DNA from: Calocera cornea HHB12733
Taxonomy: Eukaryota > Basidiomycota > Dacrymycetes > Dacrymycetales > Dacrymycetaceae
Length of the DNA stretch: 64,000 bases
Assembly: GCA_001632435.1 (NCBI GenBank)
Contig: KV423923.1
Span: 279,813-343,812, forward strand
Reading direction: 5' to 3'
Positions 31,437-42,911 of this stretch are shown piece by piece; position 1 is the first letter of the stretch, and each line of letters opens with the position of its first letter. Made by a program: the position numbers and the translations under genes. Below the pieces are notes generated by a model. It was given only the letters and a program-made list of their open reading frames with translations. It searched no databases and was not told the DNA's origin.

Positions 31437-33646
31437 CTACACTTCCTGCACCGTAATTTGCGCCTCTACAGCCTTCTCCTCCTCACTGGCGTTCTCGTCC
31501 CTCTCAACCGAAGGGATCGACAATGTCTGGTCTTCCCCAGTGATTGTCTCATCAACGAATGTGGCGGTGGGCGGGAAGATCTTTGAAACGACATAGTACG
31601 TTACCGCCGCGAGGAAGAACTGTAAGAAGCTATCAGTTTCTTCTAGAATGTCCGCGACGACATAATCACGTACACCGAGAAGCCATGAGATGTCGTATCT
31701 AGATGACAATTAGCAATCTTGTAGCCAAGGTGCAGCGTGACATACGGATAAACGCCGCCACCCACACCAATGGCAGAGTTGATAGCGTTGATGAGACCGG
31801 GGAGATTGGGGGGGATCGATACTACCAGAGCGGCCAATGCTCTCCAGTTCTGTAGTATGGGTTAGTCGCGGAAAGAATGATCGCATATTGAAGTATGCTC
31901 ACGATCCCAGCCCAATAGTGATACTTGCCGTGACGGTCGTACAAGGCGGGAATGTCGAGTTTCTGGCCTCGGATGAACCAGTACTGCGGAAACTTCAGCT
32001 CCCTATTACTGGAACATAGGCAGTAAATTAAACATACGTCAACGATCATGATTGCACAGATAGGCGCCAGGAAGATTGTGTATCCTCCCATAAAGTTGAG
32101 GAAGCCGGTGGCACTATCCGAGAATGAGTCCGTGTTTCTCACGGCAGATATGGAAACGCACTTAGCCAGGATCTCCCAAGGAATGATGACCCATCCTCCA
32201 ATGATCGCACAGAGGACTTGTCCTCGCCGGATGTTGAACCACTGCAGCAGACGCGTGAGTCGTTCGTCTTCCTTATTTGAGAATGCCGCATTACTCTTGG
32301 CATCAGAGCCGTGAAATCATTCGCGGCGGAGATGGAGTTCGCTCCAATATTCGTTCCCAAGGTCGCAACAGCGAAGGCAAAGGCGGCGAAGAAGGTAGCC
32401 GGACGGTTGTCCCAATTGTTCATGAGGCGCAGAGGATCCCAATAGTAGTCGCCATAGAGGATGTAGCCTGCAGATGTGACGACAATGCCTTGCTGCATAG
32501 CCGTGATCAGCATCATTCTACCAACTGCTAAATAATGTTCACTTACGAAGGCAATAAAGGTGAACGAGATAGGGATCACGATGAGCTGAACGTATTGACT
32601 ACACAAGCAGATGTTGGCAATGAGGGCTGCGATGGCCGAAATGTGCTTACTCTCTTGGAGACCTCGCCATCCTCGTAAAGTCCGGAATATTGACCGCTGG
32701 CAACGAGTAAGTATATATCATCGAAAGGCGGAACGGCCAAACGCACACAAAGTGGCATACATCCCGAGCACGCTCTGTAATCCCGCCAGCCAAGCCCAAG
32801 CGAGCTTCGACCCGCTGATAGTAGCCGGCTGAGCGAAGATTGTCCCAGCTCCTCCCGTGCGGACAAATGCCCATATCATCATGGATGTGCCGCAGATGGT
32901 GACAAGGATGGACTTGATTGTGAACAGCCACCGGATCTTGTACGTGGGGACGAGTAGCCACGGGAGCTGGAAGATCCAATAGATGAAGTAGGAGAGGAGA
33001 TTGGCGGAGGTAATGTTCGCCGACGCGGGGAGATGGTTCGGGAAGTTCGCAAATTCCCTGTTACGCTCTGTTTTCAGACATAAGGAAGGATAGAGGATGA
33101 AGTCACGTACGGGAAACATGCTCTCAGCATCTGATAGACGCATTCACCGCCTGTGGCAGTCTGAATGCCCTGCCAGAAGCAAGCAAGGATGCACCGGCCA
33201 ATGATGGAGAAGTAGGACAGGTAGAAACCGAACGAGGATCGGTTCAGAACAGGAAAGGGGATGTGATGCCTGGCACCGATCGTCCCGGTTGCCGTTATCG
33301 CGCAGGCAATGATAACGTTGCCGACGATGATGCATGCAAGTGCTTGGGACCAGGACATGCCGGCCGTGAGCAGCGCTGATGCCAGATCCCACGTTGCCAC
33401 ATTAAACGCGTCGGAGATCCAGTAGGTCTTGGTACACATGTCAGCATGTATTGTGAAGGTTAGAGGACTAGAGTGTACTATGAAGTTGCCCATCTTCCAG
33501 GTCCGCTGCTCTGGCGGGGTCGGGTCCATGTCCTTATTGCTCCACCCGCTATTGGGCGCAAACGTCGATGGCTCCGGGTGAAGCTCCCATGTCTCGCGCT
33601 TGCCCAGAGAGTATACCATGTCGATCTTGTCCTTGAACCAGGCCAT
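31437..33646 (-). CDS. NCS1-family permease (nucleobase/allantoin-type transporter)
   Basis: A proton- or sodium-coupled importer of the NCS1 group (uracil, allantoin, uridine, thiamine or related ligands) in the plasma membrane. From the ATG at 33646 the cytosolic N-terminus carries WSNKDMDPTPPEQRTW, the family hallmark before helix 1. Then come WISDAFNVATWDLASALL, GMSWSQALACIIVGNVIIAC, GARHHIPFPVLNRSSFGFYL (the typical 'HI-FPV--R-SFG' segment) and WQGIQTATGGECVYQML. Further hydrophobic helices run to YYVVSKIFPPTATFVDE and an acidic tail (ERDENASEEEKAVEAQ). It has about eight short introns. An upstream in-frame stretch to 33721 lacks an ATG. It is divergent from the altered carboxypeptidase. 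The exact substrate cannot be read from this sequence. Confidence 0.87.
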
Positions 33647-34285
33647 CTTGGTGAAGAACGAAGGAATGGCGAGATGAGCAAGACTTGAGAGGAGCGAAAC
33701 TCCTTTACGCCAGCCACGCAATCAGGATACATATTCACCAGACACAAGGTCATATCATGGCTCCAGTTCCAAAGATAACAAGTTGAGTATTGGAGCCCTC
33801 CATGCAATACGGACACACTGTGCTTCTCGTCCAGAGCCTTCTGTTCCGGTGCATACGACGTGACAGCGCACAGTCGGCTAGAACCAGATAAGGTTCACAG
33901 AGTTGCCAAACACAGCATGGACACAGAGCAGTGTTACACGATCACACACGTAGATGTCCAGTCATGAAGAAGCCGGAGTAAAGCAAGAATGTATAACCGC
34001 GGTTCTGCTGTGGATCTCCGCGAGGAACTGGGGTTGGTGGTGCCAAAACAAAGGGCGCGTTCCGGAGCCGAGAATCATCAGTTCCGCAGGACCCTTGCGA
34101 AGCGACACAGCCGCCAGCACCTTTGTTCGCAGCCCGCCCACCCGCTTCGCCGGTGAGAACCCGTCCTGCTCATACGCGACCCGTAACATGCACACGATTG
34201 GCTCTACCCCAGGCAGGAGGGTTTCACAACCCGGTCTGGTCGTCAAAAACAGGGAGATTGTTCTCTTGCAGCAACGACGACCATC
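33647..34285. other. Divergent promoter region (permease / carboxypeptidase)
   Basis: About 640 bp between divergent starts. No coding region is supported; the plus strand just upstream of 34286 reads as a 5' leader. Confidence 0.4.
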
Positions 34286-35983
34286 ATGTTCCTCTCCAAG
34301 GTAGCCACTGGCCTCTTGGCCGCGGTATCTGCTCTTGCTGTTCAGACTCCCCTACGGCCCGCGGAAGCCCCGTTGCACTTCCCTGCACCAGAGCAGTCGC
34401 TGGCTGATGTTGCCTCTGACAGTTTCACAGTCCTTTCCCACGCCGCCTTCCCCGGGTATGCAATCCGTGTCAAGCGCACTGAGGGGTGGTGTGACCCGGA
34501 TGTGAAGGGCTACACTGGCTACCTGGATGTGGACCAGGGCGCAAAGCACATGTGGTTTTATGTACGTCTCCTTGGTATCATCATGTAAGGGCTCTACTAA
34601 TGCATCCTCAGTTCTTTGAGAGTCGCCGCGACCCGGACAATGACGACCTTGTTATGTGGGTTACCGGTGGCCCTGGCTGCTCAAGCAGCATGGACATGCT
34701 CATGCAGATCGGCCCCTGCACAGTCAACCCCTCAGGCAACGGGACAGTCTACAACAAGTACGGCTGGAACACTGACGTCAACATCTTCTTCCTTGACTCT
34801 CCCGTCAACGTTGGCTTTTCGTATGCCGAGTTTGGCGAGCAGGTGCTCACAACCGAGGACGCGTCTAAGAACGCTGCTGCGTTCGCATTCATCTTCACCG
34901 AGGCTTTCCCGCAGTTCAAGGGCCGGCCGTTCCATCTCGCCGGTAGCTCGTACGGCGGGAGGTACGTGCCCGTGTTCGCGAGCGAAATATACGACATGAA
35001 CAAGGGCGCCGAGGCAAAGGGGTACACCCCCATCAACCTCAAGAGCATCGTCATCGGCGATGGGATCACCGATGCCAAAGAGTGCGCCTTTTTCTGTGCT
35101 TTCTTTCTTTTCACATACTGATACACTACAGGACGCTCCTGGCGTACTATGACATGGCATGTACCAATGCCTCTGTGACACCCGTGCTCGACATCAGCAC
35201 CTGTGTGCGCATGCGCCGCGCCGTGCCCCGCTGCAGGGAGATGCTCACCGCCTCCTGTGAGCTTGAGCTGAGCGACCTGGCCTGCAAGGCCGCGACGCTC
35301 TTCTGCGAGGAGGAGCTCAGCAAGCCGTACAGCGATCCCTCGCGCAACCCTTATGACCTGTCTGATGTATGCCCTCATTTCATCATTTCTCACGCTGGAA
35401 AAAGCTGACCACTCGTCCAGAACTGCAGCGGCGGCATCGAGATCCTCTGCTATGACATCTTCGGCAAGATCGCTAACTACCTGAACGATGACGCGACGCG
35501 CAAGCTGCTCGGCGTGGATCCGCAAGTAGGCGAGTTCGTCGGCTGCAACCATACGATCCTGAATGGCTGTGGGCTCCTTTTCCCTCCCCTTGCCTCTCCC
35601 TCCTGAACTGATATGATCCTCCAGTCAACGAGCGCTTCGACAAATTCCGCCCGACGCAGTTCTACGTCTCCTCCCTCCTGGAGCGGGGCGTGGACGCGCT
35701 CATCTATGTCGGCACATACGACTGGATCTGCAACTGGGTCGGGAACGCGCGTTTCCTCGAGGCGCTCGAGTGGCACGGCCAGGACCTGTTCAACAGCCGG
35801 GAGTTGGCCGGGTGGGAGGTCGACGGGGAGACAGTGGGCCAATGGAAGGAGGCCAAGATGGGCAAGCAGACCGGGAAGCTCCTGTTCGCTACTGTCGACG
35901 GCGCGGGCCATATGGTCGCGTACAACAAGCCTAAGACGGCGCATAAGATGATCACCACCTGGATTGCGGAGCGCGGCGTGTAG
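34286..35983 (+). CDS. Secreted serine carboxypeptidase-like protein (S10) with altered substrate-carboxylate site
   Basis: An S10 alpha/beta-hydrolase. From the ATG at 34286 there is a signal peptide (MFLSKVATGLLAAVSALA) and a propeptide, then GYTGYLDVDQGAKHMWFYFF, WVTGGPGCSSSMDM, VNIFFLDSPVNVGFSY, LAGSSYGGRYVPV (nucleophile Ser), ALIYVGTYDWICNWVGN (Asp) and VDGAGHMVAYNKP (His). The catalytic triad is complete. Introns are at 34562-34611, about 35090-35131, about 35367-35420 and about 35571-35624. Three residues that bind the substrate C-terminal carboxylate in carboxypeptidase Y (Asn51, Glu65, Glu145) are here Thr, Gln and Ser. In plants, S10 members with changes around this site act as acyltransferases; here a changed specificity is only inferred. 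There is no sign of decay. Compare the canonical S10 gene at 61.1 kb. Confidence 0.88.
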
Positions 35984-36918
35984 AGGAGTATCTAACATAC
36001 AAAAGCAGTGTTACCAAACGTAGTTATTTACAGTAGATTTCCGTGCGATTCGTAGAAAAGCACGTGATTGACCGATGTTGAGTTTGCGGGATGAAGTCCA
36101 TCTGTGCGGTACGCGACGCGCATGCATGCTGCCGCTGACATCCATCTCTCCTTCCTCTCGCCGTTGCCTTCACTCAATTCCCAAAGTAACCAATGCTGCG
36201 ATATGCCAAACACTCATCTCTGGTATCGACATTCCAGCGCCAGGGTTCAGCTCACATGTGCGCGCTCCATGTGGAGGACTTGACTTGGCCGAACTTCGCC
36301 AGATGAAGGAGCAGGAACGTGCGCGGAAGAAGGTTGCTCTGCTCCTCTCACACACCCGGCATGCTGGCAGCAGGACGACGACAATGAGGAGCCAGAGGCG
36401 GTACGCAATGCTCTCGAATCGGCAATCTCTCCACTCCCAACCACAGCTCGTCAAGAACGCTGAACACTAGACGAGCTATAATCAGATGACGACCACAAGA
36501 GCGCACAGGCCACCTCCGCATCCCTCCTCGTGGGAAGGGAGCACGTTGGTCAACGCTAGCTCATGGTCGCTGCCGGCCTACATCTCAAGAAATAAACTTG
36601 CAAGATATCCCGAAGCGACACGCAGACCTGTGACGCAGTCGGAAGGCTAGAAGGTGGGACGCATGTGCTTAGGCACCACCTCTCGTCCCAGCGCGTCGCG
36701 CTTCTTCATCAACCGCGGTCTAACGGGCATACTCGCACTTCGTACCCCGAAGCAGCGCGTTCACGCACGAACGTCGGCATTCGCGTGGGAAGAGGTGTGG
36801 ACGGGCCGGTGGGAAGAGGCATAAAGCAGGTTCGATCGACATCATGCGGCCACAGGGCGGCCGCGCTCCCCGATCGAGTCCTCCCCAGCTCGTCGCGCCC
36901 AGCCCACCATAGCAAGAC
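35984..36918. other. Intergenic upstream of the sphingomyelinase array; possible tiny gene
   Basis: About 935 bp. CACGTG lies at 36061 and a TATA-like ATAAAG at 36821. At about 36286-36472 a plus-strand reading LAELRQMKEQERARKK could splice over a 39-nt gap to QDDDNEEPEAVRNALESAIS and a stop at about 36465. That looks protein-like, but the gap is short for an intron and no start is fixed, so I do not call it. Confidence 0.35.
36061..36066. promoter_or_regulatory. CACGTG site upstream of sphingomyelinase-like gene 1
   Basis: E-box palindrome followed by A, 858 bp before the start at 36919. It is also just downstream of the carboxypeptidase, so its target is uncertain. bHLH regulators such as Pho4 bind this core in yeasts. 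Confidence 0.35.
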
Positions 36919-39292
36919 ATGCTCGCCCTCATCGCGCTGGCGGGCCTGTCCGCCGCCCAGTCCGCTACCCTTCCGCCCTACCTCGCAACCGCCTCCCCCG
37001 CCTACACGGGTGCGGCCAACTTCCCCCAGGCCCTGTTCGCCCAGTACTGGCCCGGGTTCGAGCCGTCCCAGACGACAGCGCAGGTGCAGCCGAAGATCAC
37101 CGATCCCATCTCGGGGGTTGTGTACCCGCTGGAGCTGACGGATCCTAATACTATCCCTGATGTGCGTCTCCTTGTGCTGAGTGTGGGGGTGGATGCTGAT
37201 GGGACTGGGTAGAACGATTTGACGGACGTTTACGTCCTCCCGCCTTCCCTGCTCACAGACGCGGTCACCGGCCCCCTCTCCGCCAACACCTCCCTCTCCA
37301 CGCCCGGCAGCGCCTCCCTCGCTTCCCTCGCGACCCAGAGCATCATCGACATCATCAACGGCACGTCGATCAACTCGACCTGCGGGAAATGCCTGGCCGC
37401 GCTGGGGGTGGGCAAGGTGCTGGCGAATACCGCGCCATGGGAGGTGCCGGGCGTGCTGATCGAGCTGTGTAACATGTATGGGTACTCGGTGCGCGCTCTT
37501 TCTCTCAGACAGGGAACTGAGCTGACTTGCTGCGGGGTACAGAGCTACGGCACCTGCGCGGAGAACTTTGGAACTACCTCAGACGGTGATATCGCCACGC
37601 AGATCCTCGCGCTCGCGGACGTGACGGGTCAGGACGGCGAGTACCTGTGCTCCTTGTTCATCAACGTGCGTCCTGCCGTCTCCCATCCTGCGCATACAGC
37701 TCCCTAACTCGCCCCATAGTACTCGTGCGACCTCCCCGCAGCCAACCCGCTGAACATGACTGGTTACTTCTCCACGCCCAAACCGTCCACGGCCGTCGCC
37801 CCTCCTCAGTCCGGCGAGCGCATCCGCGTCCTGCACATCTCCGACTTCCACCTCGACCCGCGGTACGCCACCGCCTCGGAAGCCGCCTGCTCGCAGTACC
37901 TCTGCTGCAGGTCGTACGCCGCCGCCACGAAGAGCCCCAACACCACTGTCCTACCTGCGCCGCGGTACGGGGCGTATCAGTGCGACACGCCGTATGACCT
38001 GGCCGGGGTGGCTATTGGCGCTATCCCGGAGCTGGCGGGCGCCGGGCCGAGCGGGAAGGAGTTCGATTTTGCGATCTTTACTGGGGATCTGGTCAGCCAT
38101 GATAACGACAACCAGCTGAGTCACGCGTATGTTGAGTATGAGGAGATCTCTGTGTAAGTGCTCCTATCTGGTGTTAGAAGGCTGGAGCTGACGCGCATGT
38201 ATGCAGTTTCTCGATGCTCAAGTCCGCGCTTGGCGGCTCCCAGCTCTTCGCCGCCCTTGGGAACCACGACTCCTGGCCGCAGGCGTACAACTCGCCCGTG
38301 ACGCTGCAGCCGGCCTACCTGGCCGATCAATTTTCGTGGAACTACGAGCACATCTCCTCCCTCTGGCAGATGAACGGGTGGATCGACGAGACTGCTAAGG
38401 AGTACGCCAGTGTTCACTATGGGGGTTATGCGTATACTACCTGGAGGGGCCTCAAGGTCCTTGCGTTCAATACGGACTTCTGGTACACCGACAAGTGAGT
38501 GCTTCGCGGGCGGTGAGTTACAGGGACTGTGCTGATGCGGTATGCAGCTGGTACAACTACATCAACACCTCCAACCCGGACGTCTCGGGCCAGTTCCGCT
38601 GGATGGCAGACGAGCTGCAAAAGTCCGAAGATGCCGGGCAGCGCGTGTGGATCATCGGGCACGTCCCGCCCGGGTGGGACGGCTACGCATCCATCCCCAA
38701 CCCGACGAACCTGTTCTACCAGATCGTCGAGCGCTACTCGCCGCACGTGATCGCCGAGATTTTCTTCGGGCACAACCACGAGGACGAGTTCTCCGTCTTC
38801 TACGCCAACAATGGGACGAACGCCTCGGCCGCAACAGCGCTCGCGACGAGCTGGATCGCCCCTTCCCTCACGCCGCTGACGAACCTCAATTCTGGGTTCC
38901 GCGCGTACGACATCGACCCGGTGACGTTCAACGTACTCGACTCGTACACCTGGATCTCCAACATCTCCGCCGCCTCTGCGCTCGACAACCAGACTGCGCA
39001 CGGGGCGAGCTACTCGTTCGAGTACTCGGCGCGCGAAGCGTACGGGGCGAACATCTCCTGGCCAGCGTCCGCCCCGCTCAACGCAACCTGGTGGCACCTC
39101 GTCACCGAGCAGTGGGAGATCAACCCCAGCCTCGTGGAGAGGTTCACGATCTACCAGGGGAAGAACTCAGTCAAGACGACCAACTGCACCAGCGAGGCGT
39201 GCGTCAGCTCGAAGATCTGCTATGCTCGCTCCGGATCGTTCCCTATCTCGGGTCTGTGTCCGTATGGCTCCGACTACGGCTCGGTGCAGTAA
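36919..39292 (+). CDS. Acid sphingomyelinase-like secreted phosphodiesterase 1
   Basis: A metal-dependent phosphodiesterase of the acid sphingomyelinase family, 702 residues in six exons (introns 37162-37212, 37489-37542, 37666-37719, 38154-38206, 38495-38547). It has a signal peptide (ALIALAGLSAAQS) and a conserved LPPYLATASPAYTGA start. A saposin-like part follows with STCGKCLAALGVGKVLAN and LCNMYGYSSYGTCAENF. The metallophosphatase then shows VLHISDFHLDPRY, FAIFTGDLVSHDN, ALGNHDSWPQ, VWIIGHVPPGW and IFFGHNHEDEF, supplying all expected metal ligands. Many N-x-S/T sites suit secretion. The C-terminus has WWHLVTEQWEINPSL and paired cysteines. Codons are markedly more C/G-ending than in the three following copies. 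Most fungi make inositol phosphoceramides rather than sphingomyelin, so the true substrate is open. Confidence 0.92.
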
Positions 39293-39965
39293 AGGCACGT
39301 CGGCAGCTGCCGAAAGACGAATGCATCAATGCTCCTGTATCCGCCAAGGATCCTGTAACTTAGCAAATTTTCTCATTGAAACGATGGTGGACGGGTACAT
39401 CCTTTCCTAATGTAGCAAAGGGTTCTTGGGAGTTTTGCTTCATGTCACATAGAATTACCTTTGCTGCTGGAATGAACAGGGTTGATGGGTCTTCTCTTCT
39501 CGGCGATACCCAGTCAGCAACACGTGATCTTCAGAAGATCAGGGAAAGGCGTCAACAAACGCGACGCCACACGCGTCTCTTCGCTGCCAGCAGTAAAGGT
39601 GCGTTTCCGGTCATAGCCCGTCCTCATTCGGCTGCCAGTACCCTTCATCCTACTTATGCTGGAATCATTGGCTAGCCTCACGCGATTACCGTGCATAGTC
39701 TGATGACGATCCGTCGATATCCTGGGCACGTTCGTCACGTTCTCGTATACCCTTACCATCCTGGTACATGGGCTCTGGCTGGCTAGGCGCGCGGCGCTCG
39801 CATTTGCGTCTGCACCATCTGCTCGGTCGGTATGCACAATGCTTCCTCTCATGAGGTACCGTACAACGCCGCGGCCGATCCATTTACGCTGCACACGGCG
39901 CGTCTACATAAAGTCGACACGCCCAAGGCGCTCAGACCGCAGAGAACTTGAAGGGCTCGTTGGCT
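39293..39965. other. Intergenic, promoter of sphingomyelinase-like gene 2
   Basis: About 670 bp. It holds CACGTG at 39521-39526 and a TATA-like CATAAAG near 39906-39912, 60 bp before the ATG. The block around the CACGTG site (CAGTCAGCAACACGTGA, then GCGTCAA and GACGCCAC) recurs upstream of gene 3. No gene is supported. Confidence 0.5.
39521..39526. promoter_or_regulatory. CACGTG site upstream of sphingomyelinase-like gene 2
   Basis: E-box palindrome 445 bp before the start at 39966. It lies inside a sequence block conserved upstream of gene 3, which supports a regulatory role rather than chance. Confidence 0.5.
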
Positions 39966-42347
39966 ATGGGGCTCCTCGTACTCTCCCTGCCCCTTGCTGG
40001 CCTTGCGTTGGCGCAGACGCCCGCGCTGCCTCCCTACCTGCGCACCGCTGCACCGGCATACACCGGCGCTCCCAACTTCCCGGGCTATCTTTTCGCGGAG
40101 TTCTGGCCGGGATTCGAGCCTACGCAAACGGCTGTCCAGCCCCAGCCCAAGATCACAGATCCGATCAGCGGGGAGATTTACCCTCTGGAGCTCACCGACC
40201 CCGATACCATTCCTGAGGTGCGTTTATACTGCTGCGTCAATCAAATCATGTTCTCATGAGGCGTTGTCCAACAGTACGACACAACCGATCCGTATGTCAT
40301 CCCGCCATCCCTGCTCACAAACACTGTGACTGGTCCGCTCCTTCCCGGGACGAACCTGTCTACGCCCGGCTCTCTTGCGCTGGCATCCCAAGCACTGCAG
40401 AGTATCCTCGAGATTGTCTCTGGCTCTCAAATTACGGAGAAGTGCGGAAAATGTCTAGCCGCGCTCTCTGTCGCCAAGATGCTCGCCAACACGGCGCCTT
40501 GGGAGGTGCCCGGTGTCTTGATCAGTCTGTGCAACACTTTTGGTTTCAAAGTGCGTTTGCCTCCTTTTTACTTATAGGGGTATCGCTCTTAACATATCAA
40601 TAGAGTTACGGAACCTGCGCTGAGCAATTCGCCGTTAACACAGACGGGCAGATCGTCACACAAGTCCTTGCGCTTGCCGATGTAGCTGGGCAGGACGGGC
40701 AGTATATCTGCTCCCTCAACCTTGATGTAGGCTCGATCGATCTCCTCTATCTGTTAATCTTTGTATGACACCATCTGCAGTACAGTTGCGCACTACCGGC
40801 TGTCAATGAGCTGGACTTGACCGGATACTTTGCCTCGCCAAAACCTGTGAATGCAGTTGCGCCCGAACCGAGCGGCGAGCGCGTCCGGGTGCTCCATCTG
40901 TCCGATTTTCACCTGGACCCAAGGTACTCGACGCATGCCGAGGCGGACTGTACTACTAGTCTTTGCTGTCGCTCCAACAACTTCAACACCGCCAGTCCCA
41001 ATCAGACCGTGTTCCCCGCGCCTCGATATGGAGCATTCCTGTGTGACACGCCCTACGATCTGGCCGGTGTTGCGGTCGAGGCTATTCCTGTTCTCGCTGG
41101 TGCAGGACCAACCGGGAGGGAGTTCGACTTTGCCATCTTCACTGGCGATCTTGTCTCGCACGACAACGACCATCAGCTGAGCCGGGCATTTGTTGAGTAC
41201 GAGCAAGCATCAATGTACATCATAATTTGCCATGCTGTGCGAACAGGGCTTATCACTTCCCAACAGATACTCGATGATAAAAAATGTTATCGGCTACGTT
41301 CCATTGTACCCCACTCTCGGCAATCACGACGGTTGGCCCCAAGCTTACAACTCTCCACTCACTCTGCAACCCGAATACCTCGCAAACCAATTCTCTTGGG
41401 ATTACCAACACGTCTCGGCTCTATGGGCTGGGTATGAGTGGATAGATGATACTGCGTACCAGTATGCCAGCGTCCACTACGGCGGCTACGCTGTTTCGAC
41501 CTGGAGGGGCCTCAAGATCATCTCCTTCAACACCGATTTCTGTAAGCACACCGGGATACTGTTTGAATCGCCTAATCTCTCGTCCATAGGGTACAGAGAT
41601 AACTGGTTCAACCTTATCAACACGACGAATCCAGACATCTCCGGTCAATTCCGTTGGATGGCTGACGAGCTTCAGGCGTCTGAAGATGCGGGACAGCGCG
41701 TCTGGATAATCGGTCATGTCCCTCCCGGCTGGAGCGGAACAAACTCCTTGCCGAACCCGACCAATCTGTTCTATCAGATCGTGGACCGCTATTCGCCTCA
41801 CGTAATTGCTGAGATCTTCTTCGGCCACACGCATGAGGACGAGTTCTCCATTTTCTACGCGAACAATGGAACCAACGCTTCCGCTGACACGGCTCTGGCA
41901 ACTGGTTGGACTGCACCCTCCCTTACGCCTCTCACGAACCTTAACTCCGGTTTTCGAGCGTACGACATCGATCCGGTCACCTTCAACATCCTCGACTCTT
42001 ACACGTGGTTCTCGAATGTCACGGCTGCACCGGAGCTGGACAACCAGACAGCACATGGTGCTACGTATACATTCGAGTACTCCGCCCGCGAGGCATACGG
42101 CGCGAACATTTCCTGGCCTGCGACCGCACCTCTCAACGCCACTTGGTGGCATCTTGTTACGGAACAATGGGAGATCAACCCGAGCCTTGTTGAAAAGTTC
42201 ACCATCTACGAGGGCAAGAGCTCGACTTTCACAACCAACTGCACAAGCACCGCGTGCATTGAATCGAAGATCTGTTACGCTCGATCCGGATCCGTCCCTC
42301 TCGCTGGCCTCTGCCCATATGGCTCAACATACGGTTCGGTTCAGTAA
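39966..42347 (+). CDS. Acid sphingomyelinase-like secreted phosphodiesterase 2
   Basis: Second copy of the array, close to copies 1 and 3. It has a signal peptide (MGLLVLSLPLAGLALAQ), then LPPYLRTAAPAYTGA. The saposin-like part has EKCGKCLAALSVAKMLAN and SYGTCAEQF. The metallophosphatase motifs are VLHLSDFHLDPRY, FAIFTGDLVSHDN, TLGNHDGWPQ, VWIIGHVPPGW and IFFGHTHEDEF, all intact. The intron after FNTDF lies in the codon for the following Trp (T then GG), about 13 nt upstream of the matching intron in copy 1. C-terminal WWHLVTEQWEINPSL and the ending LCPYGSTYGSVQ match copy 3. I chose the ATG at 39966; upstream in-frame codons lack an ATG. Likely secreted and glycosylated. Substrate as uncertain as for copy 1. 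Confidence 0.92.
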
Positions 42348-42911
42348 ACGCCAGCTTATGTATTAATACGTGTAGTGGGTTGATGGGGGTATGGAATGTT
42401 ATGCTGTTATTATCCGGCCCAAATGGAATGGTGTGTTGCATGCGGTTGCGCTCGGCTTCAATCCAGTCAGCAACACGTGACTTGCACCAACGCGTCAAAA
42501 TTGCAGACGCCACGCGCCCTGTCATGCAGCCAGCACTTTCCTGGTGACTGCATGTCTATTCCGGGACACGTCCAGCTCATACCGATTCATCTTGATCATG
42601 CTTTACGCTACTTTCCGGATGTTTGAAGTACCGCCAATACCTGATGGCGAGAAAGCATACCCTTGGCACGTTCGTCAGATCGTCCTCTAGCTGGACATCG
42701 TGAGCTCTTGGCAGCCCCAGACTAGGGGTTTGCCGAGACCGTCTACTTGTGCACAATATGCGATATATGGATCCTTGTGTGCAATGAAGTTCCTACGAGG
42801 TGGTGGCCTATCTTTTATGCATATTGTGGAGGAAACCAATAAATACGAGCTTGCCTGGCGCGTCGATCTCTTGCCGCTTGTGCAGCGCCTTGTGGGCACA
42901 GTCTGCTCGGT
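42348..42911. other. Intergenic, promoter of sphingomyelinase-like gene 3
   Basis: About 565 bp with CACGTG at 42474-42479, a repeat of the block seen upstream of gene 2 (42463-42520), and a TATA-like AATAAATA at about 42837. No gene is supported. Confidence 0.5.
42474..42479. promoter_or_regulatory. CACGTG site upstream of sphingomyelinase-like gene 3
   Basis: E-box palindrome 438 bp before the start at 42912, almost the same distance as in gene 2 (445 bp), with shared flanks CAGTCAGCAACACGTGA. Confidence 0.5.

Noticed and set aside
33647..33721. Upstream extension of the permease reading frame
   Set aside because: No ATG begins it; the frame simply stays open upstream of the ATG at 33646.
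34950..34970. Reading the S10 gene at 34.3 kb as a pseudogene because of GSSYGG instead of GESYGG
   Set aside because: The nucleophile Ser, Asp and His are kept, the frame is open through all exons, and splice sites are clean.
38426..39097. Long minus-strand frames opposite the sphingomyelinase-like genes (also 41421-42167)
   Set aside because: Shadow frames of conserved coding exons; content is Arg/Val-rich with no family resemblance.
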